Below, one piece after another: positions 16,133 to 23,051 of a stretch of DNA of 64,000 nt (positions are counted from its first letter, which is position 1; every line of letters starts with the position of its first letter). Position numbers and translations under genes: made by a program. The notes below the pieces were generated by a model that was not told where the DNA came from, ran no database searches, and saw nothing but the letters and a program-made list of their open reading frames with translations. Origin of the DNA: RGIG4097 sp937885645 (GTDB lineage: Bacteria > Bacillota > Clostridia > Christensenellales > CAG-917); contig CALABJ010000003.1 of assembly GCA_937885645.1 (NCBI GenBank), positions 32,098-96,097 on the forward strand. Reading direction: 5' to 3'.

Positions 16133-16960
16133 TTACCTTCCCAAAATCTTCTTCAATTCTTCAAGGTTGAAGTCGGGCACGTACTCCTCTTTTGCGCTGT
16201 CAAGTTCTTGTGAAAATCCTTGGCTGAGACCTGCGTCAAAGAAGGCGTCAACTGCCATATCGTATTCAAGTTGATTGATGCGTCTGCCGAGTGCAGGGTG
16301 TCCGCTGACTGCAGGAGTGGGGAAATATTGTCCCATAACACTGACGTACATCTTTTTGTCAATGGATGCGATTGCTTGCATCACACCTACGGTGTTGCGT
16401 ATGCCACGAGGGAGCACAAGATGACGGACTATGACGCCCTTTGTCATCATGCCGTCATCGTCAAACTGGTTGACGGGCTGTTGACGGCGCATCTCGCGTA
16501 TTGCCTCACTTGCCACCTCAAAGTAGTTGGGCACGCCGGAGTATTCCTGTCCAAGACGATTGTCGCTATATTTGAAGTCGGGGAGATATATATCCACCAA
16601 GCCTTCAAGTTTTTTCAGGTTTGCCACCGTCTCATAACCACTGCTATTCCACACCACGGGTATGGTCAGTTGAGTGCGCACAACTTTAAGGACGTTGGCA
16701 AGCAAATTGACGTTTTGAGGAGGGGTGACAATGTTGATATTCTCCGCCCCTATTGACTGCAAATAAAGCATGCATTTCATCAGTTCCGCAGGGGAAATTT
16801 CAAGGCCAACACCCTCATGAGAAATCTGGTGGTTTTGGCAAAAAACACACTTCATATTGCAACCGCTGAAAAATATTGTTCCGCTTCCTTTTTCACCCGA
16901 AATGCAGGGCTCTTCAAAGTGGTGAAGACCTACGCGAGCGATTCTAAACGTATCTGCCAT
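16133..16960 (-). CDS. Radical SAM protein, PflX/pyruvate-formate-lyase-activase-like
   Basis: About 275 residues with the radical SAM cluster motif CNMKCVFC (CxxxCxxC) near residue 35, GxGTIFFSGC before it, and WNSSGYE further on, as in the COG1313 (PflX) group. Such proteins use an iron-sulfur cluster and S-adenosylmethionine to start radical chemistry; the substrate is not known. The start overlaps the stop of the upstream FAD oxidoreductase (ATGATG region); I chose the second ATG because it is better spaced from AGAGGGG. Co-expression with a flavoprotein is clear from the overlap. Confidence 0.85.
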   Translation of the reverse strand: MADTFRIARVGLHHFEEPCISGEKGSGTIFFSGCNMKCVFCQNHQISHEGVGLEISPAELMKCMLYLQSIGAENINIVTPPQNVNLLANVLKVVRTQLTIPVVWNSSGYETVANLKKLEGLVDIYLPDFKYSDNRLGQEYSGVPNYFEVASEAIREMRRQQPVNQFDDDGMMTKGVIVRHLVLPRGIRNTVGVMQAIASIDKKMYVSVMGQYFPTPAVSGHPALGRRINQLEYDMAVDAFFDAGLSQGFSQELDSAKEEYVPDFNLEELKKILGR

Positions 16961-18300
16961 CATTCCCCTCTTTCAATTTTGGCGATAATATCGTCATATT
17001 TCTTTTGCCATTTCTGGACTTTTCTAATATCGTACTTTTCGGGCATACCGTTTGCCACACTCTTTGCTCTAAGACCTCTAAGAAGCCACTTGATTGCTTG
17101 ACCGATAAGGCGAGGATTTTTGAGCAGTATTCCCACCTTTTTGAGGATGTCACCGACCCCCAGTTTCACAGGATTTTCAGTGTCGGTGGACAGCAGTGCC
17201 ATATCGTCGTTTGTGACCGCACCGCAACCAAACAGCCAGTTTATCTCCTTAGGATTGATGTTTAAAGCCCATCTTTTGACAACATCGATGAAAACATAGT
17301 CCGCACCGAGTTCGTCAAAATATTTCACTTGATAGCCCCAAAGGTTTGCTGCGCTGAAGTCCTTCACACCCTCTTCAAGGATATGCTCAACAAGCCACTT
17401 GCCTGCCTTCATACTGGCTTCAATTCCGCTTCCCATAATGGGCATTGTCATAAATGCGCTGTCACCAACAAGGGCGTAGCCGTCTGCCACAAGTCCCCCT
17501 GCGGTGCATCTCACACCTATGTCAACCCACTTGCCTTCCTTCACCATTTCGTCGGTGAGGATAGGGTGATTTTTGCGCAACGCTTCAAGGCATTCTGTTT
17601 GCTCTTCTTCGGTCAGTTTTTCACAAATTCTGCCAATCAAAACGTCAACTTCATTTCTATCGTTAAGGTTGCACCAACTGATGCCAACGCCGTCAAGATG
17701 CTTGATATACAACGTGCTTTCGGGGTCAGGTGTGGGAGCCTCTTCATTGCGTACAAAAAAGCCTCTCCAACCACGCATAATTCCGTTTTTGCCACTGCCC
17801 TCTGGCACGCCGAATTTTGCAGGGATTTGTCCTCTAAAAGGTGAGTTGAGTCCGCTTGCGTCAATGACCAAGTCGGCAGGGATAACCTCGTCGCCCACTT
17901 TGACGCCAACAACTCTGTCCCCTTCAAGGACAAGGCTGTCAACGGGGGTGTCATAAAACACCTTTGCCCCATTCTCTACTGCAATATTCACAAGGTGCTC
18001 GCTGAGCCCTCGTCTTGACACGGACACTTCTTCCATAGGTTTTGCAGGAGGCACTTTAAGACTATTCTTTTCATCGGGCGACACAAAAAGCCACTTGCTC
18101 TTTTGAGTGTAATTTTCTCTACTTGGAGGTGCAATCCCGCAAATCTCAAATATGTCAAAGCGGATGTCGTCGTGCCAGTCGTGGCTCACTGCACCCTTTG
18201 GTGATTTTTCATAAATGGCAACGTCAAAGCCTGCCTTTGCCAGCATACCGCCTGCAAGGACACCGCCTTGTCCCATGCCAATAACAACAATTTTTGCCAT
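16960..18300 (-). CDS. FAD-dependent oxidoreductase, geranylgeranyl-reductase/halogenase-like
   Basis: A 446-residue flavoprotein. The N-terminal dinucleotide-binding motif reads VVIGMGQGGVLAGGMLAKAG with the terminal acidic residue in IYEKS; DLVIDASGLNS and GYALVGDSAFMTMPIMGSGIEAS are the second and third FAD motifs. This matches the NAD(P)/FAD-dependent oxidoreductase group that includes geranylgeranyl reductases. The substrate is unknown. Preceded by AAAGGGAG. Its stop codon is embedded in the start of the radical SAM gene, so the two probably act in one process. Confidence 0.82.
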   Translation of the reverse strand: MAKIVVIGMGQGGVLAGGMLAKAGFDVAIYEKSPKGAVSHDWHDDIRFDIFEICGIAPPSRENYTQKSKWLFVSPDEKNSLKVPPAKPMEEVSVSRRGLSEHLVNIAVENGAKVFYDTPVDSLVLEGDRVVGVKVGDEVIPADLVIDASGLNSPFRGQIPAKFGVPEGSGKNGIMRGWRGFFVRNEEAPTPDPESTLYIKHLDGVGISWCNLNDRNEVDVLIGRICEKLTEEEQTECLEALRKNHPILTDEMVKEGKWVDIGVRCTAGGLVADGYALVGDSAFMTMPIMGSGIEASMKAGKWLVEHILEEGVKDFSAANLWGYQVKYFDELGADYVFIDVVKRWALNINPKEINWLFGCGAVTNDDMALLSTDTENPVKLGVGDILKKVGILLKNPRLIGQAIKWLLRGLRAKSVANGMPEKYDIRKVQKWQKKYDDIIAKIERGE

Positions 18301-18380
18301 AAGATCTCCCTTTATCTTTCTACAACAATTATAGACCTACAAAATATCAGTGTCAATATTGGATTTTTTCCTCACGCGAC

Positions 18381-18428
18381 TTTACACGGGGGCGAAAGGG
18401 TGATATAATTTTGGTGCTCAAAGAGCAC
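18381..18428 (+). promoter_or_regulatory. Promoter and 5' hairpin of the CofE-like gene
   Basis: TTTACA (18381-18386), a 17-base spacer and TATAAT (18404-18409). The predicted transcript starts at or next to a perfect hairpin GTGCTC-AAA-GAGCAC (18414-18428), a possible 5' stability element. Confidence 0.8.
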
Positions 18429-18449
18429 ATTCTATTTTTGGAGCGCACT

Positions 18450-19640
18450 ATGTCATCTACAGTAGGCACAATTTCAAGAGGTATCAAAGCCCCTATCATC
18501 AAAACAGGTGACGACCTTGTCAAAATCGCAGTGGACAGTCTGCTCAGTGCGGCTGCCGACCCCGACACAGGTTTCAAAATCCAAGACCGTGACGTCTTTG
18601 CTCTCACCGAGGCAGTTGTAGGCAGAGCCCAAGGCAACTACGCAACCGTTGACCAAATCGCAACTGACGTAAGAAGAAAAACTGGCGGTGGCACAGTCGG
18701 CCTCATCTTCCCTATCCTTTCAAGAAATCGTTTCTCACTTCTTCTCAAAGGCATTGCAAAAGGCGTTGACAAACTGGTCATTATGTTGTCATACCCCAGC
18801 GACGAAGTGGGCAATCACCTTATGAGCCTTGACGCTCTTGACGAAAAGGGTGTCAACCCCTACACCGATGTTTTCACCGAAAAAGAAGTGTACGACACCT
18901 TTGGTGAAATCAAGCACCCCTTCACTGGTATGGACTACGTGGCCCTCTACAAAAAGATGGGTGGTGACAACACCGAAATCATCCTTGCCAACCGTCCTCA
19001 AGAAATCTTGAAATACACCGACACAGTCATCAACGCCGACATCCACACACGTTTCCGCACAAAGCGTATTCTTCTTGAAAACGGCGCAAAGACAGTCATC
19101 TCTCTCCACGACATCTTGAACGAGTCCGTTGACGGCAGTGGCTACAACAGTGACTACGGTATCTTAGGTTCAAACCTTGCAACAGACGACAGTGTCAAAC
19201 TCTTCCCCAGAGATTGTCAACCTCTTGTTGAGGACATCCAAAAAGCCCTCTATGAAAAGACTGGCAAAAAGGTAGAAGTTATGGTCTATGGTGACGGCGC
19301 ATTCAAAGATCCCGTCGGCAAGATTTGGGAGCTGGCTGACCCCGTGGTCTCCCCCGGATATACCTCTGGGCTTGAAGGCACACCCAACGAACTGAAATTG
19401 AAATACCTTGCAGACAACGCCATCGGCAACCTCAGCGGTGAGGAAGCAAAGAAGGCAATCAAAGATATGATCAAGGCAAAGCCCACAAACCTCGTTGCAT
19501 CACAAGCATCACAAGGCACAACACCTAGAAGACTCACCGACCTCATCGGCTCACTGTGTGACTTGACCAGCGGAAGCGGTGACAAAGGCACGCCCTTCAT
19601 ATTCATACAAAACTACTTCACAAATTACGCAAACGACTAA
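18450..19640 (+). CDS. CofE-like (coenzyme F420-0:L-glutamate ligase family) protein
   Basis: About 396 residues. The sequence contains family features such as GIKAPIIKTGDDL at the N-terminus, DRDVFALTEAVVGRAQG and VYGDGAFKDPVG, as in F420-0:glutamate ligase-like proteins of Firmicutes. Clostridia are not known to make F420, so the natural substrate is probably another acid onto which an amino acid is ligated; this is inference. The frame is open to a TTG at 18411, but that lies at the promoter's start point; the ATG at 18450 with TTGGAG before it is right. Monocistronic, with its own promoter and terminator. Confidence 0.8.
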   Translation: MSSTVGTISRGIKAPIIKTGDDLVKIAVDSLLSAAADPDTGFKIQDRDVFALTEAVVGRAQGNYATVDQIATDVRRKTGGGTVGLIFPILSRNRFSLLLKGIAKGVDKLVIMLSYPSDEVGNHLMSLDALDEKGVNPYTDVFTEKEVYDTFGEIKHPFTGMDYVALYKKMGGDNTEIILANRPQEILKYTDTVINADIHTRFRTKRILLENGAKTVISLHDILNESVDGSGYNSDYGILGSNLATDDSVKLFPRDCQPLVEDIQKALYEKTGKKVEVMVYGDGAFKDPVGKIWELADPVVSPGYTSGLEGTPNELKLKYLADNAIGNLSGEEAKKAIKDMIKAKPTNLVASQASQGTTPRRLTDLIGSLCDLTSGSGDKGTPFIFIQNYFTNYAND

Positions 19641-19644
19641 CAAA

Positions 19645-19674
19645 AAAGGCACTCAACCGAGTGCCTTTTATTTT
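19645..19674 (+). terminator. Intrinsic terminator of the CofE-like gene
   Basis: Stem AAGGCACTC/GAGTGCCTT, loop AACC, followed by TTATTTT. Confidence 0.9.
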
Positions 19675-19697
19675 GCAAAAATCGACTATTTTTGCAA

Positions 19698-19779
19698 AGT
19701 TATATTGCTTCGCAGTTATATTTTGCTCCGCAAAGTTATATTTGCCTACGGCAAGTGATATTGCTCACTCCGCTCGCAG
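19698..19779 (+). repeat. Array of mini-hairpins separated by agttatatt
   Basis: Four 9-base spacers (agttatatt, third-position variant agtgatatt) at 19698, 19714, 19734 and 19754 separate short palindromes: GCTTCGC, TTGCTCCGCAA, TGCCTACGGCA and then GCTCACTCCGCTCGC. The spacer is constant while the palindromes differ. The array sits beside the shortened copy B of the dispersed repeat. Not CRISPR: the variable parts are themselves palindromes of 7-15 bases. Confidence 0.8.
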
Positions 19780-19796
19780 TTGAGGTGAGAAGCGAT

Positions 19797-19889
19797 ACGC
19801 ACTTTGCCTATTTGTTGCGCACTTATACAAGCACTCACTTTTTCGAAGACGGAACGCGAGGAGCAGCGGCGACGAGGAAGGGGGACATG
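19797..19889 (-). repeat. Dispersed repeat, copy B (inverted, internally deleted)
   Basis: Reverse complement of parts of copies A and C: the ATGTCCCCC end and the GTCGCCGCTGCTCCTCGCG/GTGAGTGCTT part are joined directly at GAGGAAG (19874-19880). In copy C the same heptamer CTTCCTC occurs at 42610 and 42778, so about 168 bases were lost between short direct repeats. Confidence 0.8.
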
Positions 19890-19944
19890 CGCTCTTGTTG
19901 TAAAGCAGTAAAAACCATATAAATCGCGTGCTTTGAATTGCATA

Positions 19945-19998
19945 TTGAAATATGCAAATGCTTGTGGTATAATTTTTATATCTGGGGCTGAAAGCCCC
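19945..19998 (+). promoter_or_regulatory. Promoter and 5' hairpin of the mannoside operon
   Basis: TTGAAA (19945-19950), 17 bases, TATAAT (19968-19973). Right after the expected start point is GGGGCT-GAA-AGCCCC (19984-19998), then a ribosome site AAGGAAAAG before the ATG at 20015. Confidence 0.8.
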
Positions 19999-20014
19999 AC
20001 CTAAGGAAAAGACT

Positions 20015-20923
20015 ATGAACGGAAAAATCAATCATCTTTCACAAATCGCGTATGCCAGAAGATACACCTTGACCGATGGCACTGAGGCAGGAATCAAGGT
20101 CGTTGAAGTGTACAACGGACGTATTCGTTTTCTTCTCAATGAGTCAAAAGCCCTTGATATGATGCAACTGTTTGACGGCGAGGTGAATATGTCATTTTTG
20201 TCCAAAAACGGGTTTCATCTTGCAAATTTAGATTATAAACGTCGTTTTGAGGGCGGTATGCTTTACACCTGCGGTCTTGACAACGCAGGCTCTAGAGAGG
20301 GATATGAGGTTCACGGCACTCTCCACACAATCCCTGCAACCATCACTAAAATCTCGGTCACTGAAGATGAAATCAAGGTGGTGGGCACAGTCCGTGCCAG
20401 CGCACTTTTTGAAGGCAATCTTATTTTCACCCGCACCGTCACCACAAAGGTGGGCAGTGGCTCAGTGACAATCAGTGACACCCTTGAAAACCAAGGATAC
20501 ACTGACAGTGAATACTGCCTTCTCTACCACGTCAACGTGGGTTATCCTATGCTTGATGAGGGTGTCCGCATAGTCCAAGATGAGGAGTCCGTCATACCTA
20601 GAAATGACTGGGCAAAAGCAAAGTTTGAGGGCAGAAACACCCTCACCGACTGCATAGACGGTGAGGAGGAGCAATGCTACTACATCACCCACAAAACCCC
20701 TCACGTTGAGGTGGTCAATGACCGCATAGGAAGAAAATTCTCCCTTGACTACTCCAAGGACACTCTCCCCTATTTCGTCCAATGGAATAGCCGTATGAGT
20801 GGTGACTACGCTCAAGGTCTTGAGCCCACAACAACCTTCCTTGACGACACCTTCAAACGAAACAAAATAGGTGCTGGTGAAAAGGTGAATTTCTTTGTCA
20901 AGTTTACCGTGGATAGATTTTGA
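20015..20923 (+). CDS. DUF4432 / aldose-1-epimerase-like protein
   Basis: A 302-residue beta-sandwich protein of the galactose mutarotase superfamily. The segments ALDMMQL near residue 47 and GGMLYTCGLDNAG followed by HGTLH (about 77-102) match the DUF4432 group, as do the late CLLYHVNVGYP and WNSRMSGDYAQGLEP. Presumed role: epimerisation or binding of a free sugar made by the mannosidase encoded downstream. First gene of the mannoside group, 117 bases before manA. Confidence 0.82.
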   Translation: MNGKINHLSQIAYARRYTLTDGTEAGIKVVEVYNGRIRFLLNESKALDMMQLFDGEVNMSFLSKNGFHLANLDYKRRFEGGMLYTCGLDNAGSREGYEVHGTLHTIPATITKISVTEDEIKVVGTVRASALFEGNLIFTRTVTTKVGSGSVTISDTLENQGYTDSEYCLLYHVNVGYPMLDEGVRIVQDEESVIPRNDWAKAKFEGRNTLTDCIDGEEEQCYYITHKTPHVEVVNDRIGRKFSLDYSKDTLPYFVQWNSRMSGDYAQGLEPTTTFLDDTFKRNKIGAGEKVNFFVKFTVDRF

Positions 20924-21040
20924 CTCATCACAAATTAAACATCGTTGCAACTCAAAATCGCAGTCAAAAACAATCCTAAAAAAGCAAAACACTACCAGCA
21001 AAACACAATTAAACAATAATATAGCCGTGAGGCAAGCACT

Positions 21041-22093
21041 ATGAAAAACGTAATTTCTCAACCCATATTTTTTGAAGACAACAGAGTGTACCGTGTGTAC
21101 CTTGGCGGAAAAGGTATTTCCCGTTTTAGAAACCGCCCCGAAGAAGAGGACGATTTCTTCCCCGAAGAGTGGATTGCAAGCAAGGTGAAAGCCATCAATC
21201 CTAGATATTTCGGCCCTCGTGACGGCGTGGCAGTGGTGAAAGGCACGGACAAATTCTTTGACGACCTCATTGCAGAATACCCTGACGAAATCCTTGGTGG
21301 CAGAAAATATGACTGCCTTGTGAAATATCTTGACAGCGCAATCCGCCTGCCTATGCAAGTGCATCCCACAAAGGCTTTTGCAAAAAAACACTTTGGCAGT
21401 GACTACGGCAAGACTGAGGCGTGGCTTGTGCTGGCAACAAGACCAAACGCTTCGATCTATTTTGGTTTCAATCGTGACATAACCAAAGAAGAGCTTTCCG
21501 CCCTTGAAGAGCGCAGTGAAACTGAAAGAGATATTATGTCCTCAATCCTATATAAGGTTGACGCAAAGGTTGGTGACATCTTCATCATCAACGCAGGCCT
21601 CATCCATGCAATCGGCGCAGGTTGCACAATCCTTGAAGTGCAAGAGCCCACCGACTTCACCATCCAACCCGAAAAGTGGTGCGGTGACTACCATATCAGT
21701 GAAAATGAGGAATATATCGGCCTTGACAAGTCCACCGCTCTTGACTGCTTTGACTACTCTCTTGTAGGTGAAAAAGCTCTTAGAGGCGCAAAGGTGACAC
21801 CCAAGGTGGCATACGACCGCGACGGCGTCAAAAAAGAGGAACTTATATCTTATGATATAACCCCTTGCTTTGGTGAAAACAGATACACCGTCACAACGGG
21901 CGCACTTACACTGCCCTACGCACCTTCAGTTTGGATTTGCACCGAGGGCAAGGGCAAAATTGTTGGCGACAACTACGAAAAGGAAATCGTCAAAGGTGAC
22001 TACTTCTTCTTGCCCTACGTTGCAGAAGGCAAATATCAAATTGTGGCAGACGGCAGTGTGGAAATGGTGGAGTGTCTCCCCTCAAAGCAATAA
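21041..22093 (+). CDS. manA: Mannose-6-phosphate isomerase, class I
   Basis: Interconverts mannose 6-phosphate and fructose 6-phosphate. The 350-residue protein has the zinc-site features QVHP (about residue 107), TEAWLVL, and HAIGAGCTILEVQEPTD (about 189-205). Length fits the short Firmicutes class. No strong ribosome site except GTGAGG upstream. Its neighbours (epimerase-like protein, sugar kinase and GH38 mannosidase) give a consistent mannose route into glycolysis. Confidence 0.93.
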   Translation: MKNVISQPIFFEDNRVYRVYLGGKGISRFRNRPEEEDDFFPEEWIASKVKAINPRYFGPRDGVAVVKGTDKFFDDLIAEYPDEILGGRKYDCLVKYLDSAIRLPMQVHPTKAFAKKHFGSDYGKTEAWLVLATRPNASIYFGFNRDITKEELSALEERSETERDIMSSILYKVDAKVGDIFIINAGLIHAIGAGCTILEVQEPTDFTIQPEKWCGDYHISENEEYIGLDKSTALDCFDYSLVGEKALRGAKVTPKVAYDRDGVKKEELISYDITPCFGENRYTVTTGALTLPYAPSVWICTEGKGKIVGDNYEKEIVKGDYFFLPYVAEGKYQIVADGSVEMVECLPSKQ

Positions 22094-22172
22094 TACGCAA
22101 CTTAGACAACAAAATCTTTGACAAAGTCAAAGAAAACGACATAAACAAAGACAAACAAGAAATCAAACAATT

Positions 22173-23051
22173 ATGATACTTTCAGTTGGCGAAATTTTGG
22201 TTGATATGATGGGCAACGGAGACACCTACACCATGCACGTAGGTGGCGCACCCTTCAACGTGGCAGTGGGCGCAAAGCGTGCCGGCGCTGAGGTGGGTTT
22301 TGTTGGAAAGGTGGGTGACGATGTCCCCGGCAAGTTTATCTTGAAAAACCTTGACCAGTTTGGTCTTGACAAAACAGTCATCAAGGTGGATCATGTCCGC
22401 AACACTACCCTAGCATTTGTGGCACACGATGAAAAGGGTGAAAGAGATTTTGCATTTTTCCGTCACGACACGGCGGACTATCAGCTGTCCCTTGAAGATG
22501 TGGATTTTGAGCTTTTCACTGACGTCAAAATCCTTCACGTTGGCACACTTATGCTCAGCGAAGCCGTAGGCAGAGATTTTGCCACTGCACTCATCGGCAA
22601 AGCAAAGAAAAAAGGCATTGTCATCTCAATTGACGCCAACTTCCGTGACGACATATATGAAAGCAAGTCCGCACGAAACGACATTTTCAAACCCTATCTA
22701 GATAGCGCGGACATCTTGAAACTTGGTCTTGACGAGCTTCTTGACTACACTGGCGCATCAACTCTTGATGAAGGTGTCAAAGTCCTTGACCACAAGGGTG
22801 TCCTCTTCATCACTGACGGCGGAAACGGAAGCCACGTGTATGCAGGTGGCTCTCACGCCTTCATCCCCTCAACAAAAGTCACTCCCATAGACACAACAGG
22901 AGCAGGCGATGCCTTCTTTGGCACTGCTCTTCAAGGCATTGACAAACTTCTTGCATCTCACACACCTCTCACAGTCGATGCTCTCATCCCCGTCACCGAA
23001 AAGGCAAACCTTGCAGGTGCGGAGGCAACGCAAAAACTTGGTGCAATATGA
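22173..23051 (+). CDS. PfkB-family sugar kinase, fructokinase-like
   Basis: A 292-residue ribokinase-fold kinase. The N-terminal GGAPFNVAVGAKRAG (about 24-38) and the C-terminal DTTGAGDAFFGTAL with the catalytic aspartate (about 246-259) are the two PfkB signatures; GEILVDMMG at the start is typical of fructokinases. In this operon it may phosphorylate fructose or mannose before ManA. Its stop overlaps the mannosidase start (ATGA). Confidence 0.9.
   Translation: MILSVGEILVDMMGNGDTYTMHVGGAPFNVAVGAKRAGAEVGFVGKVGDDVPGKFILKNLDQFGLDKTVIKVDHVRNTTLAFVAHDEKGERDFAFFRHDTADYQLSLEDVDFELFTDVKILHVGTLMLSEAVGRDFATALIGKAKKKGIVISIDANFRDDIYESKSARNDIFKPYLDSADILKLGLDELLDYTGASTLDEGVKVLDHKGVLFITDGGNGSHVYAGGSHAFIPSTKVTPIDTTGAGDAFFGTALQGIDKLLASHTPLTVDALIPVTEKANLAGAEATQKLGAI

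Noticed and set aside
19698..19779. CRISPR-like alternation of constant and variable parts
   Set aside because: The constant part is only 9 bases and the variable parts are 7-15-base palindromes; no cas genes are in the window.
20462..21391. A 309-codon open frame on the minus strand
   Set aside because: It lies opposite the epimerase-like and manA genes, has Cys/His/Phe-rich composition typical of antisense translation here, and no ribosome site.
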